Numbered from the stretch's first letter, positions 39,865 through 50,479 are shown. The stretch: 64,000 bases of DNA from Nocardioides sp. CFH 31398 (GCF_022436705.1 NZ_JAKUHT010000011.1:124001-188000); one strand, 5' to 3'. Program-made: numbers and translations. Notes: generated by a model from the sequence alone, not told the origin.

Positions 39865-42354
39865 GTGAGCAGCCCCACCCCCGCGCCGACGCGCAGCCTG
39901 CGCCGTGACGAGGCCGAGCAGCGCGCCGCCCTGCTGCGGACGCACTCCTACGTCGTCGACCTCGACCTCACCCGCGGCGACGAGGAGTTCGGCTCGGTCT
40001 CGACGGTCCGGTTCTCCTCCGGGGCCGGTGAGACCTTCGTCGACGTCCACGCCCGGTCCGTGACCGCGGTGCACCTCGACGGGGCACCGCTGGACCCGGC
40101 GACCGTCCACGACGGGCGCCTGCCGCTGCACCTCGACGCCGGCGAGCACGAGCTCGTCGTCCGGGCGACCATGGGCTACCGCCGCGACGGCGAGGGCCTG
40201 CACCGGGCGATCGACCCGGCCGACGGGGCGCCGTACCTCTACCTCATGTGCTTCATGGACGCCGCGCCGTCGGCGTTCGCCTGCTTCGACCAGCCGGACC
40301 TCAAGGCGGCGTTCGACGTCACGGTCTCCGCCCCGGCGGCGTGGACGGTGCGCGGCAACGGTGTCGCCGTCCGCGAGGGGGCCGACCACGACGTCGCCCG
40401 CTGGCGGCTCGAGCGCACGCAGCCGCTGCCGACGTACCTCGTCACGCTGGTCGCGGGCGGCTGGCACGTGCTGGAGAGCGAGCACGACGGCATCGCGCTG
40501 GGGTTGTCGGCCCGCCGCAGCCTCGCCCCCGACCTCGACCGTGAGGCCGACGAGCTGTGGACGCTGACCCGCCAGAGCTTCGACGAGCTCCACCGGCTGT
40601 TCGGGATCCGCTACCCCTTCGGCCAGTACCACCAGGCGTTCGTGCCGGAGTTCAACGCCGGCGCGATGGAGAACGCCGGGTGCGTGCTGTTCCGGGACCC
40701 GATGGTGTTCAGCTCCCGGGTCAACCGCGACCAGCGCATCGGGCGCGCCACCACGATCGCCCACGAGATGGCGCACCAGTGGTTCGGCAACCTCGTGACG
40801 CCGCGGTGGTGGGACGACCTCTGGCTCAACGAGTCGTTCGCCGAGTACGCCGGCACCCGCGTCGCCGCCGACGCGACGCAGTACGACGACGCGTGGACCA
40901 ACGAGTCCTACGTGCGCCGGCCGTGGGGCCTGGGCGCCGACCGCCGCCCGACCACCCACCCCGTCGCCGGCGAGCCGGGCACGGCGGCGCCCGACGCGGC
41001 CACGGCCCTCGGCGACTTCGACGGCATCTCGTACGCCAAGGGCGCGGCCGTGCTCCGTCAGCTCGCCTCCCGCGACGACGGCGTGTTCTGGGCCGGCGTG
41101 TCCGACCACATGCGGACCCACTCCTTCGCCAACGCGACTCTCGCCGACCTCGTCGGGTCCTGGGAGCGTGCCGGCGCCGGTGACTTGTCCGGGTTCGTCT
41201 CCGGGTGGCTGCGGACGGCGGGCCCGGACACCCTGACCCTCGACCGGTCCGCGGGCGTGGTGCGCTGCCGGCCCTACTCCCCCGAGGCGCCCCGGCGGGA
41301 GCACGCCGTCCAGGTCGCGCTGGGCCCGGACTGGGAGCGCGTGCCCCTCGTCGTCACCGGCGACGAGGCCGAGCTGTCCGTCCCGGACGGCGCTGCCGTG
41401 GTCGTCGACTCCGGGGAGGACACCTGGGCGCTGACCGTCCCCGACCAGGTGACCCTGCGAGCCCTGCCGACGCTGCTCGGCTCCACCGACCGGGCGCTGC
41501 GGGCCGCGGTCTGGGGCCAGGTCCGCAGCGGTTTCGGGGAGGCCGCGGTCGACCCGGCGGTCGTCCTCGCCATGGTCGAGCGGACCATCCCCACCGAGAC
41601 CGACGAGGACGCCGTCACCCGGGTGCTGCCGTGGGTGCTGGGCAGCGTCGTCCCCCACGCCGTCGACCCCGAGGCGGCCGCGCAGCACGTCCACGAGGCC
41701 GCCCTGGCCCGCGCCCGGTCCGCCGAGCCCGGGTCGACGCTGCAGCTCTCGGCCGTGCAGGCCGCGACCGCGTCCGCCGGCGACGTGGACCTCCTGCGGA
41801 GCTGGCTGGCGGGCGCCGAGCCCGCCCCGGGCTGCTCGCTCGACCTCGACCTGCGGTGGCGCGTGCTGCGGCGCCTCGCCGTGCTGGGTGCCACCGACGT
41901 CGCGGAGCTGGACGCCGAGGTCGCCCGGGAGCGGACCTCGCACGCCGTCGTCTCGCGCGTCGCCGCCCGCGCCTCGATGCCGACGGCCGAGGCGAAGGCC
42001 TGGGCCTGGCAGCTCTTCACCGGCGAGGTGGAGGGCTCGAACTACGAGGTCGAGGCCGCCGGCAACGCCTTCTGGCACGCCGACCAGGGCGAGCTGCTGG
42101 CGCCGTACGCCGACCGGTACCTCGCCGACCTCCCCGCCACCGCGGAGCACCGCACCGGCTGGCTGCTCGCGGACGCCGCCCGGGCCTTCTTCCCCCGGAC
42201 CTGGTGGTCGCAGGTCACCGTGGACGGCGTCCGTGCCCTCGCCGCGCGGGACGGCCTCGCCTCCGGCCTGCGGCGCACCCTCCTGGACTGCGCCGACGAC
42301 CTCGCCCGCAACCTCGCGGTCCAGCGCGAGTTCGGACCCAGGAGCGCCTCGTGA
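39865..42354 (+). CDS. pepN: Aminopeptidase N (M1 family)
   Basis: 829 residues, GTG start. Zinc site HEMAHQWFGN (His300, Glu301, His304) and Glu323 in WLNESFAEY, with the exopeptidase motif GAMEN at 266-270, define the M1 family. The long C-terminal ERAP1-like helical domain (from about 510) is present. It removes N-terminal residues from peptides in the cytoplasm. Typical length for actinobacterial PepN. Its stop overlaps the fdhD start (GTGA). Confidence 0.95.
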   Translation: MSSPTPAPTRSLRRDEAEQRAALLRTHSYVVDLDLTRGDEEFGSVSTVRFSSGAGETFVDVHARSVTAVHLDGAPLDPATVHDGRLPLHLDAGEHELVVRATMGYRRDGEGLHRAIDPADGAPYLYLMCFMDAAPSAFACFDQPDLKAAFDVTVSAPAAWTVRGNGVAVREGADHDVARWRLERTQPLPTYLVTLVAGGWHVLESEHDGIALGLSARRSLAPDLDREADELWTLTRQSFDELHRLFGIRYPFGQYHQAFVPEFNAGAMENAGCVLFRDPMVFSSRVNRDQRIGRATTIAHEMAHQWFGNLVTPRWWDDLWLNESFAEYAGTRVAADATQYDDAWTNESYVRRPWGLGADRRPTTHPVAGEPGTAAPDAATALGDFDGISYAKGAAVLRQLASRDDGVFWAGVSDHMRTHSFANATLADLVGSWERAGAGDLSGFVSGWLRTAGPDTLTLDRSAGVVRCRPYSPEAPRREHAVQVALGPDWERVPLVVTGDEAELSVPDGAAVVVDSGEDTWALTVPDQVTLRALPTLLGSTDRALRAAVWGQVRSGFGEAAVDPAVVLAMVERTIPTETDEDAVTRVLPWVLGSVVPHAVDPEAAAQHVHEAALARARSAEPGSTLQLSAVQAATASAGDVDLLRSWLAGAEPAPGCSLDLDLRWRVLRRLAVLGATDVAELDAEVARERTSHAVVSRVAARASMPTAEAKAWAWQLFTGEVEGSNYEVEAAGNAFWHADQGELLAPYADRYLADLPATAEHRTGWLLADAARAFFPRTWWSQVTVDGVRALAARDGLASGLRRTLLDCADDLARNLAVQREFGPRSAS

Positions 42355-43187
42355 CCGCCGACCGTCGCAGCCGCCGACCCGGCCCCTCCGTCCGGGTCAA
42401 GGTCACCGAGACCAACGAGCGGGGCGAGAGGCGCCGCGAGGACCGCGTGGCCACCGAGGAGCCGCTCGAGATCCGCCTCGCGTGGCCCGGGGCCGACGCC
42501 CGACGGGTCTGGGTGACCATGCGGACCCCGGGGCACGACTTCGAGCTGGCCACGGGCTACCTCCGCCACGAGCAGGTCCTCGCTCCCGGCGACCTGCAAC
42601 GGGTCGCCTACTGCACCGACGTCGACCTCTCCCCCGAGGAGGAGTTCAACGTCGTCACCGTCACCCTCGCGGCCCCGCCGCGCCGCGACCCCGGCCACCG
42701 CCACGGCGGCTCGTCCTCCGGCTCGTCGGCGTGCGGGGTGTGCGGCAAGGACAGCGTCGGCGAGGTGCTGGCCGCCGCCTCGGGCCGGCCGTGGGACGGC
42801 CCGGTGCCCACGCCCGCCGTCGTCCGCGGACTGCCCGACGTGCTGCGCGAGCACCAGCCCGTGTTCAGCCGCACCGGGGGCGTCCACGCCGCCGGGCTGT
42901 TCACCGTCGACGGCGACCTCCTGGTCGCCCGCGAGGACGTCGGCCGCCACAACGCCGTCGACAAGGTCACCGGCGCACGGGTGCTCGCCGGCGAGGACGG
43001 CACCGGTGCCTGCCTGGTCGTCTCCGGGCGCGCGGGGTTCGAACTCGTCCAGAAGGCCGTGGCGGCGGGCATCGGCTCCCTGGTGTCGGTGGGCGCCCCC
43101 ACCAGCCTCTCGGTCCGCCTCGCGACCGAGTCCGGGCTCGTCCTGTACGGCTTCACCTCCCCGAGACGGGTCGTCCGCTACGCCTGA
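42351..43187 (+). CDS. fdhD: Formate dehydrogenase accessory sulfurtransferase FdhD
   Basis: 278 residues, GTG 42351 overlapping the pepN stop. The FdhD pattern includes VATEEPLEIRL, MRTPGHDFELATGYLRHE, the cysteine motif SACGVCGKDS (sulfur-relay cysteines), REDVGRHNAVDKV and SLVSVGAPTSLSV. FdhD transfers sulfur from a cysteine desulfurase to the molybdenum cofactor of formate dehydrogenase. No formate dehydrogenase gene lies in the window, so its client is elsewhere. Confidence 0.93.
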   Translation: MTADRRSRRPGPSVRVKVTETNERGERRREDRVATEEPLEIRLAWPGADARRVWVTMRTPGHDFELATGYLRHEQVLAPGDLQRVAYCTDVDLSPEEEFNVVTVTLAAPPRRDPGHRHGGSSSGSSACGVCGKDSVGEVLAAASGRPWDGPVPTPAVVRGLPDVLREHQPVFSRTGGVHAAGLFTVDGDLLVAREDVGRHNAVDKVTGARVLAGEDGTGACLVVSGRAGFELVQKAVAAGIGSLVSVGAPTSLSVRLATESGLVLYGFTSPRRVVRYA

Positions 43188-43325
43188 GCGGGAACCACCC
43201 GGTCGCGCCGGCGGTCTCGACGCGCTCGTCGCCAGGGCTCCTCGCTGCTCGACCACCTCAGGACCCACGGGGCCGTGAGATCGCCCACCGCGGCGTGGCC
43301 TCCCGGCGCTGTCGGACGTCGCTCC

Positions 43326-43331
43326 TAGGTT
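43326..43331 (+). promoter_or_regulatory. -10-like box TAGGTT, 6 nt before the sbcD start
   Basis: TAGGTT with 6-nt spacing to GTG 43338. Confidence 0.5.
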
Positions 43332-43337
43332 GCTGGT

Positions 43338-44489
43338 GTGCGCATCCTCCACACCTCCGACTGGCACCTGGGCCGCTCGCTGCACCGCGCGGACCTGCTG
43401 GGCCACCAGGCGGCGTACGTCGACCACCTGCTCGAGGTGGTCGAGGCCGAGGAGGTCGACCTGGTCGTCGTCGCGGGCGACGTGTTCGACCGCGCCCTGC
43501 CCCCGGTCGACGCGGTCGCGCTGGCCGACGACACCCTCGCGCGCCTCGCGGCGTCGCGGGCGACGGTGGTCATCAGCTCCGGCAACCACGACTCCGCGCG
43601 GCGCCTCGGGTTCGGCTCACGGGTGATGGACGCCGCCGGCCTCCACGTCCGCACCCGGCCGGAGGACGTCGGCCGCGCCGTCGAGCTCGCCGACGCCCAC
43701 GGTCCGGTCGTGGTCCACGCCCTGCCCTACCTCGACCCGGACGCGGTCCGCGGGGCCTGGGGGCTGACCGGGCGCTCCCACGAGGTGGCGCTCGACGCCG
43801 CCATGACCCGGGTCCGGGCCGACCTCGCCGGCCGGCCGGGCGCGCGGTCGGTGGTCCTCGCGCACGCCTTCGTCGCCGGAGGTCGACCCTCCGACTCGGA
43901 GCGCGACATCGCGGTCGGCGGCATCTCCGTGGTGCCGACCTCGGTGTTCGACGGCGTCGACCACGTCGCGCTCGGCCACCTGCACGGGGCTCACACGCTG
44001 ACGGAGCGCATCCGCTACTCCGGGTCCCCGCTCGCCTACTCCTTCTCCGAGGCGGGCCACACCAAGGGGTCCTGGCTCGTCGACCTGGCCGCCGACGGCT
44101 CGTCGACCGCCACGTTCGTGCCTGCCCCCGTCCCTCGCCCCCTCGCGCGGATCCGGGGCGACCTCGCCGACCTCCTCGCCGACCCTGACCTCGCCGGGCA
44201 CGAGGGTTCGTGGGTGGAGGCGACCCTGACCGACGCCGGCCCCCGGCCGGCGGGCGCGATGGAGCGTCTGCGGACGCGCTTCCCGCACGCCCTCGTCCTG
44301 GCCTTCGACGCCCCGGCGTCCACCGGCTCACGACCCCGCGTCGTGAGACCGGGTCGCTCCGCCCACGACGTGACGCTCGACTTCGTCGCCGACGTCCGGG
44401 GCCTCGGGGCGGACGACGCCGAGGCGGCGTTGCTCGCCAGCGCCTGCGACGCCTGCGCCGAGGACCCGACCCAGGACGTGCCGGCGTGA
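43338..44489 (+). CDS. sbcD: Exonuclease SbcCD subunit D
   Basis: 383 residues. Mre11-type phosphoesterase motifs: LHTSDWHLGRSLHRADLL, VVAGDVFDRALPP, VISSGNHDSARRLGF, VLAHAFVAGG and HVALGHLHGAH. With SbcC it forms the Mre11-Rad50-like nuclease that cuts hairpins and DNA ends during repair. The stop overlaps the sbcC GTG. Confidence 0.95.
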   Translation: MRILHTSDWHLGRSLHRADLLGHQAAYVDHLLEVVEAEEVDLVVVAGDVFDRALPPVDAVALADDTLARLAASRATVVISSGNHDSARRLGFGSRVMDAAGLHVRTRPEDVGRAVELADAHGPVVVHALPYLDPDAVRGAWGLTGRSHEVALDAAMTRVRADLAGRPGARSVVLAHAFVAGGRPSDSERDIAVGGISVVPTSVFDGVDHVALGHLHGAHTLTERIRYSGSPLAYSFSEAGHTKGSWLVDLAADGSSTATFVPAPVPRPLARIRGDLADLLADPDLAGHEGSWVEATLTDAGPRPAGAMERLRTRFPHALVLAFDAPASTGSRPRVVRPGRSAHDVTLDFVADVRGLGADDAEAALLASACDACAEDPTQDVPA

Positions 44490-47400
44490 GGGTCCACCGT
44501 CTCGAGGTCACCGCGTTCGGCCCGTTCGCCGAGACCGTCGTCGTCGACGGCGACGCCCTCGCCGCCGACGGCCTGTTCCTCCTCAGCGGCCCGACCGGCG
44601 CCGGCAAGAGCAGCGTCCTCGACGCGATCTGCTTCGCCCTGTACGGCGCGGTGCCCGGGCGCCGCAACGAGGCCAGGGCGCTGCGGTGCGACCGGTCCGA
44701 CCCCGGGCTCGCCACCCGGGTGGTGCTCGACGTCAGCCTCGGCGACCGGCGCTACCGCTTCACCCGCTCCCCCGCCTGGGAGCGACCGAAGAAGCGCGGC
44801 GACGGCACCACCACCCAGCAGGCGTCGGCCTCCGTCCAGCAGCGGGTCGGGGAGACCTGGCGGCACGAGACGAACCGCCTCGACGAGGCCGGCGACCTCG
44901 TCGGCCGCCTGCTCGGCATGACCTGCAGCCAGTTCTGCCAGGTGGCGATGCTCCCCCAGGGGGAGTTCTCGACGTTCCTGCAGGCCCGTTCCGACGACCG
45001 CCAGCAGGTGCTCGCCCAGCTCTTCCGCACGGACCGCTACGACCGCATCGCCGCCTGGCTCGTCGAGCACCGGCGCGCGACCCGCCGTACCGAGGAGGCG
45101 GCCCGCGTCGCCGTCGACGCCGTCCGGCACCGGCTCGGCGAGGCGGCCGGCACCGTGCCCGGCGACGCCTCCCCGGAGGGGGTCCTCGACGACGGATGGC
45201 TCGCCGACCTGCGTGCGTCGACGGCGCGCGCCGCCGACGTCGCGCGTGACGAGGACGCCGCCGCCCACGCCACCCTCGACGCCACGCGCGCGGAGCTCGA
45301 GTCCGGGCTCGCCACCGCCCGCGCCCAGGAGGCGCACACCTCGGCCCGGGCGAGGCAACACGTCCTCGACGCCGCCGCACCGCAGCGTCACCGGGAGGCC
45401 GCACGTCTCGACGCGGCCCGGCGCGCGGCCCCCATCGCCCTCCTCGACGCCCAGGCCGCGGCCGCCGAGGCCGACCTCGCCGTCGCCCGCCGTCGCTGGT
45501 CCGCGGCCGCCGGACGAGCCGGCGTGACCGACCCCGACGCCGTCGACGGCGCCCTGCAGGAGTGCCGCCGCCGGCTCGGCCGTCTCCTGGACGCGCGTCC
45601 GGCCGAGACGGAGCTCGGCACCGCCCGCGCCGACGCCGCTCGCGCGGCCCGCGCCACCGAGGCGGCCCGGGCGGCACTGGCGCGGGCTGACGACGCGCTC
45701 GCCGCCCTGCCCGCCAGGGTGGAGGAGCTGGCGGAGGAGCACACGAGGCTCGGCGCCGTCGCCGCCGGGCTCCCCGGTCTGCTCGAGGCCGGGGCGAGGG
45801 CGCGCGACGCCCGGCGCGCGGCGCGGACGGTCGTCGAGCTGGAGGCCCTCCTCGTGGAGGCCACGGCGCTCGCCGACGACGCCCGCGAGCTCAAGCACGC
45901 GCGGCACGAGGCGTGGCTGGCGGTGCGGGAGGCGCGCCTCGAGGGGATCGCCGCCGAGCTGGCGGGCGGGCTGGCCGTCGGCGGTCACTGCCCCGTGTGC
46001 GGCTCCTGCGACCACCCGCGGCCCGCGACCCGCGGCGCCGACGCGGTCGACCTAGCCGCCGAGAGGCGCGCCCGCGCGAGCCTGGACGACGCGGAGTCGG
46101 CCCTCCTCGCCCACACCGACCGCGTGCAGGGGTTGCGGGTGCGGCTCGCCGGCGCCCGGGAGGGTGCGGGTGGCCACGACGAGGCGTGGTGGCAGCAGGA
46201 GCAGGAGCGGCTCGAGCAGGCCACGACCGCCGCGACCGTGGCCCGCAACGGCGCCGCGCGGGCCTTGCGTGCCCTGGCGGAGGCCGAGGGCGCCCTCACC
46301 GCGGCGCGCGAGCACCGCTCCGGGCTCGCGAGCGAGGTGGCGGCGGCCGAGACCGCCGAGCGCTCCGCCCGCACCGCGGCGGACGACGCCGAGCGCCGGC
46401 TCCGCGCGCTCCTCGACGCCGCCGGCGGGCTGACCGGTGCCCTCGAGGAGGCGGTGACCGTGACGGGCGCGCAGGAGGCGGCCCTGGAGGCGGCACAGCG
46501 CGCCGCCGGTGAGCTCGCCACGGCCCGGGCGCAGGCCGCGCGCAGCCTGGCGCACGCGGAGGCGTCGGCCGTCGCCCACCGGTTCGACGACCTCGCCGCC
46601 GCCCGCGCCGCCGTCCTCGACGACGCGGAGCGGGGCCGTCTCGAGGCCGCCGCCCAGGCGCACCGGGACGGTCTGCGGGAGGTGCACGCCGTGCTCGCCG
46701 ACCCCGTGGTCCGCGCCGCGGCCACCGAGGACGCGCCGGACCTCGCCGCCACCCGGGCCCGCCTGGCGGCCGCGGAGGCCATGGCGCGCGACGCCGCCAC
46801 CCGGGCCGCCCAGGCCCGGGAGCGCCGCGACCGGGTGGACGTCCTCGCCGGGCAGCACGACGCCGCCGTCGCCGCCTGGCTCCCCGCCGCGGAGGCCGCG
46901 CGACGGGCCGAGGCGCTGGCCGACCTCGCGACCGGTCGCTCGGCCGACAACCGCCTGCGCCTGTCGCTGTCGGCGTACGTCCTGTCCTGGCGCCTCGGTC
47001 AGGTGGTCGACGCGGCCAACGTGCGGCTGGCCCCGATGACCGACGGGCGCTTCACCCTGCTCCACGACGCCGCCCTGCCCACCCGGGGCGGACGGCGCGG
47101 CGGCCTCGACCTGGTCGTCCGGGACGAGTGGTCGGGCGCCGCCAGGGCGCCGGTCACCCTGTCGGGCGGCGAGACCTTCGTCGTGTCCCTGGCCCTGGCT
47201 CTCGGTCTCGCCGACGTGGTCAGCCAGGAGGCGGCCGCCGACGCGGTCGGCGTGGACATCGACACGCTCTTCGTCGACGAGGGCTTCGGCTCCCTGGACG
47301 CCGACACGCTGGAGGACGTGATGGGGGTCCTGGACGACCTCCGCGCCGGCGGGCGGGTGGTCGGCGTCGTCAGCCACGTCGAGAGCATGAGGGAGCGGAT

Positions 47401-47500
47401 CGGCCGCCGCCTCGAGGTCACCCCGGGGTCCGCCGGAGGGGCCGACGGTGACGGTGGGGCCCGGGGAAGTCGCGTGCGGCTCGTCGTGGCCGGGGCGTAG
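44486..47500 (+). CDS. sbcC: Exonuclease SbcCD subunit C (Rad50-like SMC ATPase)
   Basis: 1004 residues from GTG 44486 (GTGA overlap). Walker A GPTGAGKSS is near residue 35, the Q-loop region CSQFCQVAMLPQGEFSTFL near 150, two long alanine/arginine/glutamate-rich coiled coils, the zinc hook CPVC at 502-505, and at the C-terminus the signature TLSGGETFVVSLALALGL with Walker B DTLFVDEGFGSLD. It tethers DNA ends and drives SbcD through ATP cycling. Confidence 0.95.
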   Translation: MRVHRLEVTAFGPFAETVVVDGDALAADGLFLLSGPTGAGKSSVLDAICFALYGAVPGRRNEARALRCDRSDPGLATRVVLDVSLGDRRYRFTRSPAWERPKKRGDGTTTQQASASVQQRVGETWRHETNRLDEAGDLVGRLLGMTCSQFCQVAMLPQGEFSTFLQARSDDRQQVLAQLFRTDRYDRIAAWLVEHRRATRRTEEAARVAVDAVRHRLGEAAGTVPGDASPEGVLDDGWLADLRASTARAADVARDEDAAAHATLDATRAELESGLATARAQEAHTSARARQHVLDAAAPQRHREAARLDAARRAAPIALLDAQAAAAEADLAVARRRWSAAAGRAGVTDPDAVDGALQECRRRLGRLLDARPAETELGTARADAARAARATEAARAALARADDALAALPARVEELAEEHTRLGAVAAGLPGLLEAGARARDARRAARTVVELEALLVEATALADDARELKHARHEAWLAVREARLEGIAAELAGGLAVGGHCPVCGSCDHPRPATRGADAVDLAAERRARASLDDAESALLAHTDRVQGLRVRLAGAREGAGGHDEAWWQQEQERLEQATTAATVARNGAARALRALAEAEGALTAAREHRSGLASEVAAAETAERSARTAADDAERRLRALLDAAGGLTGALEEAVTVTGAQEAALEAAQRAAGELATARAQAARSLAHAEASAVAHRFDDLAAARAAVLDDAERGRLEAAAQAHRDGLREVHAVLADPVVRAAATEDAPDLAATRARLAAAEAMARDAATRAAQARERRDRVDVLAGQHDAAVAAWLPAAEAARRAEALADLATGRSADNRLRLSLSAYVLSWRLGQVVDAANVRLAPMTDGRFTLLHDAALPTRGGRRGGLDLVVRDEWSGAARAPVTLSGGETFVVSLALALGLADVVSQEAAADAVGVDIDTLFVDEGFGSLDADTLEDVMGVLDDLRAGGRVVGVVSHVESMRERIGRRLEVTPGSAGGADGDGGARGSRVRLVVAGA

Positions 47501-47503
47501 GTT
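47498..47503 (+). promoter_or_regulatory. -10-like box TAGGTT, 6 nt before the tldD-like start
   Basis: TAGGTT begins with the sbcC stop codon and lies 6 nt before ATG 47510. Confidence 0.45.
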
Positions 47504-47509
47504 CGGCCC

Positions 47510-49033
47510 ATGCCCGGCCTCCTCGACCCGACGTTCGCGGCCCTGCCCCACCGCGCCCTGGGCGAGGTCGCCCTCGGCCGCGCCGCCGACCTCGGGGCCA
47601 CCCACGCCGACTTCCGGTTCGAGCGACTGCGGCACCAGTACCTCGCCGCCCGCGACGGCGTCCTGCAGACCGCCGCGTCGACCGAGGACCTGGGTTTCAG
47701 CGTCCGCGTCGTCCACGGCGGGGCCTGGGGCTTCGCCGCGGGCGTCGCGCTGACCGAGGACGAGGCCCGTCGCGTCGCCGAGGAGGCGGTCGCCCTCGCG
47801 CGGGTGGCCGCCACGATGACCCGGGAGCCCGTCGAGCTCGCCCCCGAGCCGGTCCACGCCGACGTCGAGTGGGTCTCGCCGTACGACGTCGACCCCTTCG
47901 AGGTCCCCGACGCCGAGAAGGCGGCCCTCCTCGTCGACTGGACCCGACGGCTGCGCGAGCACGGCGCCGTCGACCACGCCACCGCCGCGACCCAGCTGGT
48001 GAAGGAGGTCAAGTACTACGCCGACCTCGCCGGGACGCGCACCACCCAGCAGCGGATCCGCGTCGACCCCGAGCTGACCGCGATGGGCACGGACGCCGCG
48101 ACCGGCGTGTTCGACTCCATGCGCTCCATCGCGCCGCCGGCCGGGCGGGGCTGGGAGCACCTCACCGGCGGCACCCACGACTGGGAGCGTGAGCTCGTCG
48201 AGGTCCCGGCCCTGCTCGCCGACAAGCTCCGCGCCCCCACGGTCGAGGCCGGCACGTACGACCTCGTCATCCACCCCTCGAACCTGTGGCTGACGATCCA
48301 CGAGTCCATCGGTCACGCCACCGAGCTCGACCGTGCGCTGGGCTACGAGGCCAACTACGCCGGCACCTCGTTCGCCACACCGGACCTGGTCGGGTCGCTG
48401 CAGTACGGCTCCGACGTCATGCACGTCACCGGCGACCGCACCGAGCCGCACGGCCTCGCGAGCACCGGCTGGGACGACGAGGGCGTCGAGACCACGCGCT
48501 GGGACATCGTCCGCGACGGTGTCCTGGTCGGCTACCAGCTGGACCGGCCGATGGCCGCCGCGATGCCGCACCTCACGAGCGACCCCGAGCGCGGCCGGTC
48601 CAACGGGTGCGCGTACGCCGACTCCCCCGGGCACGTCCCCCTCCAGCGGATGGCGAACGTGTCGCTGCAGCCCGCCGCCGACGGCCCCTCGACCGAGGAG
48701 CTCATCTCGCGGGTCGACCGCGGCCTGTACGTCGTCGGCGACCGCTCCTGGTCCATCGACATGCAGCGCTTCAACTTCCAGTTCACCGGCCAGCGGTTCT
48801 TCCGCATCGAGGACGGCCGGCTCGCCGGGCAGGTGCGCGACGTCGCCTACCAGGCGACGACCACCGACTTCTGGGGCTCCATGGAGGCCGTGGGCGGCCC
48901 GGAGACGTGGGAGCTCGGCGGCGCCTTCAACTGCGGCAAGGCCCAACCGGGCCAGGTCGCGGCCGTCAGCCACGGGTGCCCGACCGCGCTGTTCCGCGGC
49001 GTCCGCATCCTCGACACCACCGAGGAGGGCTGA
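47510..49033 (+). CDS. tldD: TldD-type metalloprotease
   Basis: 507 residues. The zinc motif HESIGH (264-269) followed by ATELDRALGYEANYAGTSF is the TldD active-site hallmark, and the N-terminal TldD/PmbA domain starts with ADLGATHADFRFERLRHQ. TldD/TldE heterodimers degrade unfolded peptides and cut the leader of some modified peptides. The stop overlaps the next ATG (TGATG), matching subunit pairing. Confidence 0.92.
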   Translation: MPGLLDPTFAALPHRALGEVALGRAADLGATHADFRFERLRHQYLAARDGVLQTAASTEDLGFSVRVVHGGAWGFAAGVALTEDEARRVAEEAVALARVAATMTREPVELAPEPVHADVEWVSPYDVDPFEVPDAEKAALLVDWTRRLREHGAVDHATAATQLVKEVKYYADLAGTRTTQQRIRVDPELTAMGTDAATGVFDSMRSIAPPAGRGWEHLTGGTHDWERELVEVPALLADKLRAPTVEAGTYDLVIHPSNLWLTIHESIGHATELDRALGYEANYAGTSFATPDLVGSLQYGSDVMHVTGDRTEPHGLASTGWDDEGVETTRWDIVRDGVLVGYQLDRPMAAAMPHLTSDPERGRSNGCAYADSPGHVPLQRMANVSLQPAADGPSTEELISRVDRGLYVVGDRSWSIDMQRFNFQFTGQRFFRIEDGRLAGQVRDVAYQATTTDFWGSMEAVGGPETWELGGAFNCGKAQPGQVAAVSHGCPTALFRGVRILDTTEEG

Positions 49034-50460
49034 TGACCACCGTCCCGACCGGGCCGACCGGGTCCGCCACCCGCCCCCAGGACCTCGCCGAGCACGTCCT
49101 CGCGGCCTCGGCCACGACCGGCTGCGTCGTGGTGGTCAGCGACGCGCGGGGCGCCCACCTGCGCTGGGCGAACACGACCCTGACCACCAACGGCGCGTCA
49201 CGCCGGCTCACCGTCACGGTCGTCGCCCTCGTGGAGTCCGACGGCGGCACGAGCGTCGGCTCGGTGACCGGCAGCGCGACCACCCGTGAGCAGGCGGAGG
49301 AGGTGCTCCGTGCCGCGGAGGCCGCCGCCGCGCAGGCGGGCCCCGCGGAGGACGCCAACCCGCTGCTGACCCCCGAGCAGGCCGGTCCCGCCGGCGACTG
49401 GGAGGCCGCCCCCGCGACCACCGGGCCCGAGACGTACGCCGGGCTGGCGCCCGCCCTGGGCCGCGCCTTCGCGACCGCCTCGGCGGGCGAGCGGGTGCTG
49501 TACGGCTTCGTCAACCACGAGGTCGAGACCACCTACCTCGCGTCGAGCAGCGGGCTGCGGCTGCGCCACGAGCAGCCCACCGGTCACCTCGGGTGCACCG
49601 GCAAGTCTGCCGACCTCGGCCGCAGCGCCTGGGTCGGCGTGGCCAGCCGGGACCTCACCGACGTCGACCCCGAGGCGATCGAGGCCGAGCTCGCCCAGCG
49701 CCTCGCCTGGGCCGAGCGGAGCGTCGACCTCCCCGCCGGGCGGTACGACGTCGTCCTGCCGCCGTCGGCGGTCGCCGACCTCATGGTCGACGTCTACTGG
49801 GGCGCCGGCGCCCGCGACGCCCACGAGGGCGGCAGCGTCTACAGCCGCCGCGGCGGCGGCACCCGCGTCGGCGAGCAGGTCGTCGACCCGCGGGTCACGC
49901 TGCGGTCCGACCCGGCCGCCCCCGGGATCTCCTCGGCGCCGTTCGTCACCGCGTCGGCGTCGGGCAACCTCAGCTCCGTCTTCGACAACGGCATGCCGCT
50001 CGGCCCGACCGACTGGATCCGCGACGGCGTCCTCACCTCGCTGCTCGGGACCCGCCACACCTCGGCGCTCACCGGGCTGGCCACCACCCCGTACGTCGAC
50101 AACCTGGTGCTGGAGGTCGAGGGCGGCACCGGCGACACCGCCGACCTCGTCGCCGGTGTCGAGCGCGGCCTGCTGCTGACGTGCCTGTGGTACATCCGCG
50201 AGGTCGACCCCCAGCGGATGCTCCTCACGGGGCTGACCCGCGACGGCGTCTACCTCGTCGAGGACGGCGAGATCACCGCCGCGGTCAACAACTTCCGGTG
50301 GAACGAGAGCCCGGTCGAGATCCTCGGCCGCTTCACCCACGCGTCCGCGACCCGGCAGAGCTTCGGCCGGGAGTGGGGCGACGACTACTTCTCCCGCACC
50401 GCCACCCCCGCCCTGCGGGTCCCCGACTTCACCATGTCGAGCGTGTCGCAGGCGCGGTAG
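49033..50460 (+). CDS. tldE: TldE/PmbA-type metalloprotease subunit
   Basis: 475 residues from ATG 49033. It has the PmbA/TldE fold ([28 protein letters not shown] split across about residues 313-340, [42 protein letters not shown]) but lacks the HExxxH zinc motif, as TldE does. It acts with the upstream TldD. No candidate modified-peptide precursor gene is adjacent. Confidence 0.9.
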   Translation: MTTVPTGPTGSATRPQDLAEHVLAASATTGCVVVVSDARGAHLRWANTTLTTNGASRRLTVTVVALVESDGGTSVGSVTGSATTREQAEEVLRAAEAAAAQAGPAEDANPLLTPEQAGPAGDWEAAPATTGPETYAGLAPALGRAFATASAGERVLYGFVNHEVETTYLASSSGLRLRHEQPTGHLGCTGKSADLGRSAWVGVASRDLTDVDPEAIEAELAQRLAWAERSVDLPAGRYDVVLPPSAVADLMVDVYWGAGARDAHEGGSVYSRRGGGTRVGEQVVDPRVTLRSDPAAPGISSAPFVTASASGNLSSVFDNGMPLGPTDWIRDGVLTSLLGTRHTSALTGLATTPYVDNLVLEVEGGTGDTADLVAGVERGLLLTCLWYIREVDPQRMLLTGLTRDGVYLVEDGEITAAVNNFRWNESPVEILGRFTHASATRQSFGREWGDDYFSRTATPALRVPDFTMSSVSQAR

Positions 50461-50478
50461 CGGCCTCGAGGTGGCCGC
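50460..50478. terminator. Hairpin between convergent genes
   Basis: GCGGCC-TCGAGGT-GGCCGC has perfect 6-bp arms and occupies the whole 19-bp space between two convergent stop codons. It is likely a bidirectional terminator despite lacking a U-run. Confidence 0.4.
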
Positions 50479-50479
50479 C

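Noticed and set aside
46052..48973. 973-codon open frame on the minus strand
   Set aside because: Antisense to sbcC and tldD, both with complete catalytic motifs. Its translation is low-complexity.
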